10,215 nt of DNA from F-183 sp036502165 (lineage in GTDB: Bacteria > Acidobacteriota > Terriglobia > Bryobacterales > Bryobacteraceae). Location: positions 1 to 10,215 of the forward strand of contig DASXZC010000316.1 in the NCBI GenBank assembly GCA_036502165.1, written 5' to 3'. Position 1 is the first letter of the stretch. Each line of letters starts with the position of its first letter. The notes under the pieces were generated by a model. It was not told the DNA's origin. It ran no database searches and saw only the letters and a list, made by a program, of their open reading frames with translations. The position numbers were made by a program, and so were the translations under genes. Positions 1 through 7,432 of this stretch are shown here, piece after piece.

Positions 1-2
1 GA

Positions 3-830
3 GCATCCGGCATGAACGGTAAGACCGGTGCGACGGGCGCGAGCGGCAGCACTGGTGCAACAGGAGCTAGTGGTAGCAATGGTGCATCGGGCACGAACGG
101 CAGCACCGGAGCTACCGGCGACACCGGAGCCACGGGCGCCACCGGAGCCACGGGAGCCAGCGGCTCTAACGGCAGCAACGGAGCAACCGGAGCAACCGGA
201 GCAACCGGCGCGACGGGCGCTACCGGTCCAATGGGACCGGAAGGACCTCTCGGAAGTGCTGCCACCGTAACGATGGGCGCCATCACGATGGGCCCTGTAG
301 GCAGCGCACCGCGGATCACAAACAGCGGAACCAAGCAGGATGCGGTCATTAACCTCGTCCTTCCGGAAGTTCCGGCCGGCGCGGCGATGGTTACGGCATC
401 GCAACAGCTCGTCTTTACGGGCACGGTTCATCAAGACGCATCCCAGGGCGCGGCGGGCGAGTTTATCCCGCTCAACGCGACCGGGGATCCGACGACCGGC
501 GGACTGCATCCGCTGTTCACGGATAACGCTACACTGATGCCGCTCTCTTGCGGCACTCTGACACTGTTCGCATTCCAAGGACCGCAGAGCGGAGGCGATG
601 TCACCGTCACCCTCTACCGGTCGACGGGTGGAACAGAGTCTCCGACCAGTACCGGACTCTCGGTTACGGTCGCAAACGGCGCGGGCGGCCACGCTGAACT
701 GTCGATTCCGATTACCGCGGGCGATCTGCTGGCCTACCAGGTCACCGGACCGAATGTCGCGAGCAACGGAGTCAAGCTGTCGGTCGGACTGGTTTGCCAC
801 GGCGCAGGATCTGCGCGAGTGTCACAGTAG
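3..830 (+). CDS. Collagen-like Gly-X-Y repeat protein, 5' partial
   Basis: The reading frame is already in Gly-X-Y register before the first ATG at 12 (codons at 3-11 read Ala-Ser-Gly), so that Met sits inside the repeat and the true start probably lies upstream of the window. From that Met, about 27 Gly-X-Y triplets, rich in GAT, GAS and GSN, run to residue 80. A transition follows (around residues 94-118) containing GPVGSAPRITNSGT, a sequence type often found beside bacterial collagen repeats. The roughly 150-residue C-terminal domain is Thr/Ser/Gly/Val-rich and probably a beta-sandwich trimerisation head like those capping BclA-type collagen-like proteins; this is inferred from composition and layout only. 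Such proteins are usually exported or surface filaments. No signal peptide can be assessed because the N-terminus is missing. The TAG stop at 828-830 is followed by a strong hairpin terminator. Confidence 0.85.
   Translation, partial: ASGMNGKTGATGASGSTGATGASGSNGASGTNGSTGATGDTGATGATGATGASGSNGSNGATGATGATGATGATGPMGPEGPLGSAATVTMGAITMGPVGSAPRITNSGTKQDAVINLVLPEVPAGAAMVTASQQLVFTGTVHQDASQGAAGEFIPLNATGDPTTGGLHPLFTDNATLMPLSCGTLTLFAFQGPQSGGDVTVTLYRSTGGTESPTSTGLSVTVANGAGGHAELSIPITAGDLLAYQVTGPNVASNGVKLSVGLVCHGAGSARVSQ
9..251 (+). repeat. Collagen-type Gly-X-Y coding repeat
   Basis: About 27 uninterrupted 9-base units encode Gly-X-Y, with X mostly Ala or Ser and Y mostly Thr, Ser or Asn. The last three triplets become GPM-GPE-GPL, which carry proline. 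The units vary at the third codon position, so the protein repeat is better conserved than the DNA. Repeats of this kind can expand or contract by slippage or unequal recombination. The array continues off the left edge. Confidence 0.9.
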
Positions 831-856
831 TCCACCGGTCCCAAATCAACACCAAT

Positions 857-896
857 CCCGGTCGAACTCAACGCTTGAGTTCGACCGGGCGATTTT
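857..896 (+). terminator. Rho-independent terminator after the collagen-like gene
   Basis: A perfect 15-bp inverted repeat (857-871 with 875-889) encloses a CGC loop and is followed by a short T run at 893-896. It starts 26 bases after the collagen-like stop codon, which fits termination of that transcript and insulates the glycosyltransferase gene. The stem is long and GC-rich and the T tract is short. Confidence 0.8.
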
Positions 897-961
897 AGAG
901 AGGTCTGTTCCTGACTACAGAAACACCGCTGTATTTCTCACACCTGGCCCCCCGGCGGAGT

Positions 962-2050
962 GTGGACGGCATAGAGGCACCGGCCCGGGTGCAGGTGCGG
1001 GATCTGGTGATCGTGATACCGGCCTATCAGCCGACTTCGATCCTGGTCGAATTGGTGAGGGCCGTGCGTCCGGCGGACTGGCGGGCGGTCGTGGTGGTCG
1101 ACGACGGCAGCGGGCCCGCCTACCGGACGGTTTTCGAAGAACTGAGCCGGATGACCCACGTGCAAGTCGTTCCCCACGCAATCAATCTTGGGAAGGGCTC
1201 GGCGCTGAAGACGGGAATCAATTTCGTCCTGTGCAAGTATCCCGAGACGGTGGGCATCATCACGATGGACGCCGATGGGCAGCATGATCCTCGCGATGTG
1301 CGGACAATCGCAGAGCGGTTTACGGAATCGACGGAAACGTTGATACTCGGCGCGCGGAGCTTTTCGCCGGACACGCCGTTGCGCAGCCGGATTGGGAATC
1401 AGATCACTCGGCGAGTGATGCGGTCCGTGGTGGGGCAAAGTCTATCCGATACACAGACGGGCTTGCGGGCGATTCCGCGGGCGCTGCTGTTGCGGATGCT
1501 GAAAGTTTCGGCATCTGGTTATGAATTCGAACTCGAGATGCTGCTGGCGGTCAAGCATCTGGGAGTGCGCGTCCAGGAGATGGCGATTCGGACCATCTAT
1601 GAACCGGGTAATCCGACGTCGCATTTCCAGCCGCTGCGGGATTCGATGCGGATTTACTTCGTCCTCCTGCGGTTCGCGGGCATCGGGGCGTTGACGGCGA
1701 TTTTGGACAACGTGACGTTTGCGGTGCTGTTCGCACTGACCGGGCGGATCGCGCTTGCGCAGATTGCCGCGAGGCTGGTGGCGGGAACGTTCAACTATAC
1801 GACGGTGCGCAACGCCGTGTTCCTCTCAGAAGAACGGCACGCGGTGTTGTTGCCGCGGTACCTGGTCGTGTTGGTGGGGAATGCAGCACTATCCTATGCG
1901 GGGATCGAGATTTTGCATGGCAGGTTTGGGACGGCGGTTGTGCCGGCCAAATTGATTGTTGAGACTCTACTGTTTTTGGCGAGCTTCGCGGTGCAGCGGG
2001 ATTTCGTATTTACGCGGCGTCCGGGGTCGCGGCGGGTGGTTTCGAACTAA
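962..2050 (+). CDS. Family 2 glycosyltransferase fused to GtrA-like membrane domain
   Basis: The 362-residue protein has an N-terminal GT-A fold of the dolichyl/polyprenyl-phosphate sugar synthase type: the opening strand LVIVIPAYQP (15-24), VVVVDDGSG (43-51), a NLGKGSALKTG segment (75-85) and the metal/nucleotide-sugar motif DADGQHD (103-109). From about residue 228 there is a hydrophobic GtrA-like region with several predicted membrane segments, ending near VETLLFLASFAVQRDFVF. Proteins of this architecture probably move a sugar from a nucleotide donor to a polyprenyl phosphate and help flip or use it for cell-surface glycosylation; the exact sugar cannot be told. The start is the GTG at 962. 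A purine-rich GGCGGAG sits immediately before it, closer than ideal, so a GTG at 989 is a possible alternative. It is convergent with kdsD. Its 3' end is partly duplicated downstream at about 2253-2320. Confidence 0.88.
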   Translation: MDGIEAPARVQVRDLVIVIPAYQPTSILVELVRAVRPADWRAVVVVDDGSGPAYRTVFEELSRMTHVQVVPHAINLGKGSALKTGINFVLCKYPETVGIITMDADGQHDPRDVRTIAERFTESTETLILGARSFSPDTPLRSRIGNQITRRVMRSVVGQSLSDTQTGLRAIPRALLLRMLKVSASGYEFELEMLLAVKHLGVRVQEMAIRTIYEPGNPTSHFQPLRDSMRIYFVLLRFAGIGALTAILDNVTFAVLFALTGRIALAQIAARLVAGTFNYTTVRNAVFLSEERHAVLLPRYLVVLVGNAALSYAGIEILHGRFGTAVVPAKLIVETLLFLASFAVQRDFVFTRRPGSRRVVSN

Positions 2051-2139
2051 ACGGTACGATTCGCTCGCTAGAAAATATCGCCGTCAGAAGGCGCCAGGGG
2101 AACTACGGAACTTTGCGCATTCGCGTCTCCTAGAGAACT

Positions 2140-2320
2140 TCCCTGCCGGTCTTTGTAGTCGAGAACCTCCTGTTCCTGGCAATAACTTTACGGCTCGCCT
2201 GGGGCGAGCTTCAACTAACAATCCGATCTGGAAGAGGGGTGTGCGGATACGGCGGTACAGCGGGATTTCGTATTTACGGGGTCGCGGCGGGCAGTTTCGA
2301 ACTGGCCAGTACGATCTCCG
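2140..2320 (+). pseudogene. Degraded second copy of the GtrA 3' end
   Basis: Two blocks repeat the 3' end of the glycosyltransferase-GtrA gene. At about 2150-2182 the plus strand can be read as VVENLLFLA, matching IVETLLFLA in the intact gene. At about 2252-2306 it reads AVQRDFVFT-GSRRAVSNW, matching AVQRDFVFT-RRP-GSRRVVSN with an in-frame 9-base loss and the TAA stop changed to TGG. Similarity seems to fade around 2320. The two blocks lie in different frames and are separated by extra sequence, so this is a remnant and not a gene. Its right end overlaps the 3' end of kdsD on the opposite strand. The remaining gap 2051-2140 shows nothing else recognisable. Confidence 0.6.
2193..2209. terminator. 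Possible hairpin between convergent genes
   Basis: A perfect 7-bp GC-rich stem (GCTCGCC with GGCGAGC) surrounds a 3-base loop between the convergent glycosyltransferase and kdsD genes. Neither flank carries a clear T run, so intrinsic termination is uncertain. Position is the main argument. Confidence 0.3.
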
Positions 2321-3275
2321 CGCGAATTACGTCATGCAGGCGGAGGACTCCGATCAGCCGGCCGGATCCTTCGACCACTGGCAACACCGACAGTTGGCGA
2401 GGCCCGTTTTCCATCAGCCGCGCGGCAGTGAAGAGAGTTGCATCCGGATTCACCACAGTCGGCCGGTGCGTCATCACGTCCGACGCGCTGACTGTGCGGA
2501 TGTCGGAGAACCGCTCGAGACATCGGCGGATGTCGCCGTCTGTGATCAATCCGGCAAGCGTCCCTTCCGAGTTCACGACGCACGCCGCACCGGTGGGCCA
2601 TTTCGTCATCTCGATCAGGACTTCGCGGAGCGCGCTCGATGGCGCGACACGAGCAACCTCGGCACACGGGATCATCGCCTCGCCAACCGTGCACGTTAGC
2701 AGCCGGCCAAGGTCGCCGTCGGGATGGCGCTCGCCGAACTGACGTGGGTCGAAGCCTTTCTTCATCATCACCGCGATTGCCAACGCGTGGCCGAGTGCGA
2801 GCGCGACACTGCTGCTCGCGCTCGGGACGAGATTAAAGGGATCCGATTCCGTTTCGACGGCGGCGTCGAGGACATACGTCGATGCGCGCGCCAGAGCCGA
2901 CTTCGGATCTCCGACGATCGCTATCACCGGCGACGTTCTTGCGAGGATCTGCACGAGCCGCAAGAGCTCCGGCGAATTTCCGCTTTTCGAAACGGCGATT
3001 ACGGGATCGCTAGGAGCAACCACGCCGCTGTCACCGTGGAGGGCTTCACCGGCATGCAGAAACAGGGCCGGCGTGCCTGTACCAGAAAATGTAGCGGCGA
3101 GTTTTTCGGCAATACGGCCGGATTTTCCGACACCTGTAATGGCAATTTTCCCGGGATGAGAGGCGATCACCCGGACGGATTCGCGAAACGAATCGGAGAG
3201 GCGCAGCGCGGCGCGAAGGATCGAGCTGCCGCTGATTTCCATGGCCTTTTGGGCCAGTGCGAGTTCGTCGGTCAA
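2274..3275 (-). CDS. kdsD: Arabinose-5-phosphate isomerase (SIS domain plus CBS pair)
   Basis: Interconverts D-ribulose 5-phosphate and D-arabinose 5-phosphate, the first step toward Kdo for LPS or capsule. The protein has an N-terminal SIS sugar-isomerase domain (about 40-190, with GVGKSGRIAEKLAATFSGTG and HAGEALHGDSG) and two CBS domains to about residue 322. Numbered from the TTG start, K51, E103, E143 and H184 align with the catalytic Lys59, Glu111, Glu152 and His193 of E. coli KdsD, so it should be active. The motif usually SHPGG-LG is RHPDGDLG here. I chose the TTG at 3275, four bases after the thymidylate kinase stop, giving 333 residues, close to family length. An ATG at 3242 would remove the usual N-terminal helix start, and a longer open frame to 3446 overlaps thymidylate kinase and is not credible. 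The last ~11 residues (LASSKLPAATP) exceed the usual end of the family and lie in the antisense of the GtrA repeat. Confidence 0.9.
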   Translation of the reverse strand: MTDELALAQKAMEISGSSILRAALRLSDSFRESVRVIASHPGKIAITGVGKSGRIAEKLAATFSGTGTPALFLHAGEALHGDSGVVAPSDPVIAVSKSGNSPELLRLVQILARTSPVIAIVGDPKSALARASTYVLDAAVETESDPFNLVPSASSSVALALGHALAIAVMMKKGFDPRQFGERHPDGDLGRLLTCTVGEAMIPCAEVARVAPSSALREVLIEMTKWPTGAACVVNSEGTLAGLITDGDIRRCLERFSDIRTVSASDVMTHRPTVVNPDATLFTAARLMENGPRQLSVLPVVEGSGRLIGVLRLHDVIRAEIVLASSKLPAATP

Positions 3276-3279
3276 GCTC

Positions 3280-3930
3280 TTATGGTACCGGCTGCAGGAA
3301 GGGTCGCACGAGCTCCCAGATCTCGGCAGCGACCGCCTCGGGAGTCCCCCCGCCGTCGACCATTTTGAACCGGTTCGATTCCTCGCGCGACAGTCGCTGA
3401 TACTCTGCGAGGGCGCGGCGATGAAATTCGTGCTCCTCATCGTCAAGCCGCGTTTCGATGGCTTGCGTCTCGGCGTTGCGCGCTTGGGCGCGTTCGAGTC
3501 CGACGGCGAGATCGATGGTCACGCAGATCGTCAGATCTGGTTTGATACCGCGGCACGCGATCGAATCCACTTGCATCACGAGGTCGCGCCCGAGTCCGCG
3601 GCCGGCGCCCTGGAAGGCGAGAGTCGAATCGGTGAAGCGGTCCGACACGATGATCTTGCCGGCTTCGAGGCCGGGCCGGATCCATTGATCGACGTTCTGG
3701 GCGCGTGCCGCAAACATCAACAGCAGCTCTGTGGTCGCTCCGAGTTCCTTGTTCGCGCCGTCGAGCAGAACGCGCCGGATTTGCTGGCCGATCGGCGTGC
3801 CACCAGGTTCCTGGCTCTCGATGACATCATGACCTTCGCGCCGCAACCGTTCGGCAAGCAGGCGAGCCTGCGTCGATTTGCCGCTGCCTTCGGTGCCTTC
3901 GAACGTAATAAAAAGTCCGCGGGACTTCAC
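3280..3930 (-). CDS. tmk: Thymidylate kinase
   Basis: Phosphorylates dTMP to dTDP with ATP in the cytoplasm, an essential step for dTTP supply. The 216-residue length is typical. Visible motifs are the P-loop GTEGSGKST (12-20), EPGGTPIG (41-48), the DRF motif (97-99) followed by TDSTLAFQG for dTMP binding, and the lid region ending in a TRLDDEEHEFHRR stretch. The start is a GTG at 3930, placing Met just before the first beta strand (GLFITFEG) and leaving three bases between it and the stop of the upstream dehydrogenase. It is the middle gene of a minus-strand cluster with kdsD four bases downstream, so co-transcription is likely. Confidence 0.95.
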   Translation of the reverse strand: MKSRGLFITFEGTEGSGKSTQARLLAERLRREGHDVIESQEPGGTPIGQQIRRVLLDGANKELGATTELLLMFAARAQNVDQWIRPGLEAGKIIVSDRFTDSTLAFQGAGRGLGRDLVMQVDSIACRGIKPDLTICVTIDLAVGLERAQARNAETQAIETRLDDEEHEFHRRALAEYQRLSREESNRFKMVDGGGTPEAVAAEIWELVRPFLQPVP

Positions 3931-3933
3931 TGG

Positions 3934-4731
3934 TCAGGCGCCGGGCTCGAAGGGCCAATTGGCCGTGGTCGAGTATCCGCCATCGACTGCGATCACCTGG
4001 CCGGTGATGTAGTCGGCTCCGCTCGAAGCGAGAAAAACAGCCAGCGGCGCGACATCCTCGGCCTTGCCCATTCGCGGATTCGCTTGCGCGCCCTGCAGCC
4101 AGTTGTGCATGATCGGCTGCTGCCACATGGCGCGGTTGAGATCGGTGAGGATGAAGCCCGGAGCGATGCAATTCACCTGAATATTATGGCGTCCCCATTC
4201 GGCTGCGAGCGTACGCGTCAGACCGGCGAGCGCGGTTTTGGTCATTCCGTAAACTGTTAAATACGGCAATCCGAGCAGGGACATCATGCTGCCGATGTGA
4301 ATAATTTTGCCGCCTGCGCCGCGGGTAATCATCTTGCCGCCGATGCGCTGTGTCAATTGAACAATTCCATGCAAATTCGTCTGCATGATGTTTTGATATT
4401 CTTCAGCCGTGTAATCGACGAAAGCTTTGCGCAAGTTGGTTCCCGATACGTTCACCAGGATGTCGATGTTCTGAACGGACTCCGCACAGGCCTTGATCGA
4501 AGCGGCGTCAGTGAGGTCCAACTTTACGGCGGCGGCGGAACAGCCCGACGAGCGAAGTCCTTCGGCTGCGCGCTCGAGTTTGTCGATGCTGCGGGCCGCT
4601 AAAATTACGCGTGCTCCGGCGTGTGCCATCTGGGTGGCGATGGCCAATCCGATACCGCGACTGGCTCCTGCGATGAGTGCTGTTTTGTTGGAAAGAGAAA
4701 CTGAGTGGGCCACGTTCGATAATGCTAACAT
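3934..4731 (-). CDS. Short-chain dehydrogenase/reductase (classical SDR)
   Basis: A 265-residue NAD(P)-dependent oxidoreductase of the classical SDR family, similar in layout to gluconate 5-dehydrogenase and 3-oxoacyl-ACP reductase; the substrate cannot be fixed from sequence. The dinucleotide-binding motif GASRGIG spans 22-28. AARS after the second strand (45-48) hints at NADP preference. The usual NNAG is NVSG (94-97). The catalytic set is N119, S148, Y161 and K165 in the normal S-x12-Y-x3-K spacing. The C-terminus carries the conserved ITGQVIAVDGGYS. It is the first gene of the minus-strand cluster. The ATG at 4731 overlaps the ATG of the divergent plus-strand gene (shared CATG at 4729-4732). 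A GTG at 4713 (protein starting MAHSVSLSNKTALI) is an equally plausible start and would leave about 16 bases between the genes. Confidence 0.92.
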   Translation of the reverse strand: MLALSNVAHSVSLSNKTALIAGASRGIGLAIATQMAHAGARVILAARSIDKLERAAEGLRSSGCSAAAVKLDLTDAASIKACAESVQNIDILVNVSGTNLRKAFVDYTAEEYQNIMQTNLHGIVQLTQRIGGKMITRGAGGKIIHIGSMMSLLGLPYLTVYGMTKTALAGLTRTLAAEWGRHNIQVNCIAPGFILTDLNRAMWQQPIMHNWLQGAQANPRMGKAEDVAPLAVFLASSGADYITGQVIAVDGGYSTTANWPFEPGA

Positions 4732-5791
4732 GAACCGTTTTCAAATCGCCGTCATCCCGGGGGATGGCGTCGGATTAGAGGTCATCCCCGAAGCCCTGCG
4801 GATCCTGCATAGAGGCGGCGAGCGTTTCGACGCAACGTTCGAATGTACCCAGTTTGATTGGGGCGCGGACTATTATTTGAGCCATGGGCGCATGGCGCCG
4901 GCACATTATCTGGATCAACTGCGAGCCTTCGACGCGATCCTGCTGGGAGCCGTGGGACGCCCGGACATCCCCGATCACATCACGCTCAACGGCCTGCTGC
5001 TGCCCATTCGGCGGACGTTCGATCAATTTGCCAATGTTCGCCCGGCGGTATTGTATCCGGGTGTTGAAGGTCCGCTGAAGGCATTCAAGGGCGGCGAAAT
5101 CGACATGGTTGTCGTGCGGGAAAATACCGAGGGCGAATATGCGCAGGTGGGCGGATTCGTCTATCATCAGCAGCCGGAGGAAGTGGCGATCCAGACCTCC
5201 GTATTTACGCATCGCGGTATTGAGCGGATCGTTCGCTATGCGTTTGAGCTGGCGCGGCGCCGAAACAAAAAGAAGCGGCTTTGTTCCGTGACGAAATCGA
5301 ATGCGCAAGGGTATGGCTTGGTTTTGTGGGATCGAGTGTTCTCGCACGTCGCTGCGGAGTTTCCGGATATTGCGACGGAGTCGCTGCTCGTCGATGCGGC
5401 TGCGATGAATTTCGTGCGCCGTCCGGATTCGTTCGATGTCGTCGTTGCTTCGAATCTGTTCGGCGATATTTTGAGCGACATCTCGGCGATCGTGACCGGC
5501 AGCATCGGGTTGGCGCCGAGTGCGAATCTCGATCCGACGCGGCGATATCCGTCCATGTTCGAGCCGGTGCACGGATCGGCTCCGGATATCGCGGGTAAGG
5601 GAGTCGTCAATCCGTTGGCTGCGATCTTCTCGGCTGGGATGATGCTCGAGCACTTGGTCGGCGCGGAAGCTGGCGCTGCGGTCGAGCGGGCCGTTGCAGG
5701 GGTGCTGGCGGATGGGTCAGTGCGCACTCCTGATTTGGGTGGTCGCTCGACGACCCAAGAAGTCGGGGACGCGGTTTTGGCCCGGCTCTGA
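4730..5791 (+). CDS. Tartrate/D-malate dehydrogenase family decarboxylating dehydrogenase (array copy A, intact)
   Basis: A 353-residue member of the isocitrate/3-isopropylmalate dehydrogenase superfamily, closest by eye to tartrate dehydrogenase (TtuC) and D-malate dehydrogenase (DmlA), seen in WGADYYLSHGRM and in LLPIRRTFDQFANVRP. The family oxidises and decarboxylates 2-hydroxy acids with NAD and a divalent metal. The superfamily catalytic set is present: R94, R104, R130, Y137 (in RENTEGEY), K189 (TKSN), D222, D246 and D250 (NLFGDILSD), and the nucleotide-loop motif EPVHGSAPDIAGKG (278-291). I start at the ATG at 4730 because the protein begins at once with the family N-terminus (FQIAVIPGDG). 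The open frame extending upstream to 4493 is antisense to the SDR. No clear ribosome-binding site precedes the ATG; GATAAT at 4718-4723 might be a -10 box for a leaderless message, with no matching -35. This is the only full-length copy in the array. The substrate is not certain. Confidence 0.93.
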   Translation: MNRFQIAVIPGDGVGLEVIPEALRILHRGGERFDATFECTQFDWGADYYLSHGRMAPAHYLDQLRAFDAILLGAVGRPDIPDHITLNGLLLPIRRTFDQFANVRPAVLYPGVEGPLKAFKGGEIDMVVVRENTEGEYAQVGGFVYHQQPEEVAIQTSVFTHRGIERIVRYAFELARRRNKKKRLCSVTKSNAQGYGLVLWDRVFSHVAAEFPDIATESLLVDAAAMNFVRRPDSFDVVVASNLFGDILSDISAIVTGSIGLAPSANLDPTRRYPSMFEPVHGSAPDIAGKGVVNPLAAIFSAGMMLEHLVGAEAGAAVERAVAGVLADGSVRTPDLGGRSTTQEVGDAVLARL

Positions 5792-5814
5792 AACATCTAC
5801 CGGCGAAAGCCGCC

Positions 5815-6699
5815 TTCGAATGTACCCAGTTTAATTAGGGTGCGGACTATTATTTGAGCCACTGGCGCATGGCGCCGGCACATTATCTGGATCAATTGCG
5901 AGCCTTCGACGCGATCCTGCTCGGAGCTGTGGGACGCCCGGATATTCCCGATCACATCACGCTCAACGGCCTGCTGCTGCCCATCCGGCGGACGTTCGAT
6001 CAGTTCGCCAATGTTCGCCCGGCGGTGTTGTATCCGGGTGTTGAAGGTCCGCTCAAGGCTTTCAAGGGCGGCGAAATCGACATGGTTGTCGTGCGGGAAA
6101 ATACCGAGGGCGAATATGCGCAGGTGGGGGGATTCGTCTTTCATCAGCAGCCGGAGGAAGTGGCGATCCAGACCTCCGTATTTACGCATCGCGCCGTGAC
6201 GGAATCGAACGCGCAGGGGTATGGCTTGGTTTTGTGGGATCGAGTGTTTTCTCACGTGGCGGCGGAGTTTCCGGATATTGCGACGGAATCGCTGCTCGTC
6301 GATGCGGCGGCGATGAATTTCGTACGGCGTCCGGATTCGTTCGACGTCGTCGTTGCTTCGAATCTGTTCGGCGATATTTTGAGCGACATCTCGGCGATCG
6401 TGACCGGCAGCATTGGCTTGGCGCCGAGCGCGAATCTCGATCCGACGCGGCGATTTCCGTCGATGTTCGAGCCGGTGCATGGATCGGCTCCGGATATCGC
6501 GGGAAAGGGTGTCGTTAATCCGCTGGCGGCGATCTTCTCGGCGGGGATGATGCTCGAGCACCTGGTCGGCGCGGAAGCTGGCGCGGCGGTCGAGCGGGCC
6601 GTTGCGGGAGCGCTGGCGGAGGGGACAGTGCGCACTCCTGATTTGGGAGGGAAATCGACTACGCAAGAAGTCGGGGACGCGGTTTTAGCGCGGCTCTAA
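5815..6699 (+). pseudogene. Array copy B: truncated dehydrogenase, long open frame
   Basis: Homologous to copy A from about residue 37 onward (offset 977 bases, then 908). The first ~36 codons are absent, a Trp codon has become TAG at 5836-5838, and 69 bases are lost in frame around 6192, removing the segment between FTHR and VTKSN. The catalytic Lys codon is changed to Glu (GAA at 6202-6204, TESN). The rest stays open for 281 codons from a TTG at 5854 (or ATG at 5872) to TAA at 6697-6699 and keeps RENTEGEY, the three Asp residues and EPVHGSAPDIAGKG. Missing the dinucleotide-fold start and the Lys, it should not be catalytically active. Differences from copy A are mostly synonymous. Confidence 0.85.
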
Positions 6700-6716
6700 G
6701 AACCGTCCAAACATTT

Positions 6717-7080
6717 GCATCGCGACATTGAACGGATCGCCCGCTATGCGTTTGAGCTGGCGCGGCACCGGAACAAAAAGAAGCGGATTTGTTCGGTGAC
6801 GAAATCGAATGCGCAAGGTTATGGCCTGGTCTTGTGGGATCGGGTATTCTCTCACGTAGCGGCAGAGTTTTCGGATATCGCCGGCAAAGGTGTCGTTAAT
6901 CCGCCGGCGACGATCTTCTCGGCGGGGATGATGCTCGAGCATCTGGTTGGTTCGGAGGCTGGCGCTGCGGTCGAGCGGGCCGTTGCAGGGGTGCTCGCGG
7001 CGGGGACAGTGCGCGCTCCTGATTTGGGTGGTCGCTCGACGACGCAAGAAGTCGGAGACGCGGTTTTGCCCCGGCTCTTA
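6717..7080 (+). pseudogene. Array copy C: internally deleted dehydrogenase fragment
   Basis: Begins within the FTHRGIERI segment of copy A and keeps the part that copy B lost (RYAFELARHRNKKKRICSVTKSN with its Lys). It then jumps near 6870-6880 from EF-S-DIA directly to GKGVVNP, skipping 73 codons (219 bases, in frame) containing the catalytic Asp residues. The end aligns with the C-terminus of A, but the stop TAA has become TTA at 7078-7080, so the frame runs on into copy D. It cannot fold as the enzyme. Confidence 0.85.
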
Positions 7081-7104
7081 GAATCGTCCAATCCTTTGAA
7101 GTGG

Positions 7105-7275
7105 CAATACTACGGTTTGGTTTTGTGGGATCGAGCATTTTCTCACGTAGCGGCGGAGTTTCCGGAGATTGCGACGGAATCGTTGCTCGTCGATGCGGCG
7201 GCGATGAATTTCGTACGGCGTCCGGATCCGTTCGACGTCGTCGTTGCTTCGAATCTGTTCGGCGATATTTTGAGC
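7105..7275 (+). pseudogene. Array copy D: central dehydrogenase fragment
   Basis: About 55 codons match copy A from YGLVLWDR to NLFGDILS, including VDAAAMNFVRR. The match stops exactly after the ILS codons, where sequence resembling the downstream gene (9512 onward) begins in the same reading frame. The frame is open from copy C through D into that segment (to the TAA at about 7471-7473). Confidence 0.85.
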
Positions 7276-7403
7276 GGCCGTTGCCGCAATGCGCGTTGGG
7301 AACCGGAACGCCGTCGGTGCCGCGTGGATGCAGCGTCGATGGTCTCCACTTCGCGGGTGCATTCCTTCGGAGGAATCGGGCGGATTCCTCGCCCTGGAAA
7401 AGA
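7276..7403 (+). repeat. Captured fragment X1 of the downstream gene
   Basis: About 128 bases resemble 9512-9640 inside the unrecognised gene at the right end: the translation RNARWEPERRRCRVDAASM-HSFGGIG parallels RNARWEQERTQYRVDAALM-HSFGGIG. It is joined to copy D at a GCGAC-like junction that could serve as microhomology. An unexplained stretch of about 29 bases (7404-7432) then leads to copy E. Confidence 0.8.
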
Positions 7404-7432
7404 ACAGCCGATGGATACCGCGCCGCATCCAT

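Noticed and set aside
3276..3446. N-terminal extension of kdsD
   Set aside because: It overlaps the well-supported end of tmk in another frame and does not look like the KdsD N-terminus.
3241..4260. Plus-strand open frame of 339 codons
   Set aside because: Antisense to tmk and the SDR, both of which have full catalytic motifs. It shows no recognisable domain.
4493..4729. N-terminal extension of the dehydrogenase frame
   Set aside because: It lies in the antisense of the SDR coding region, and the family N-terminus starts immediately after the ATG at 4730.
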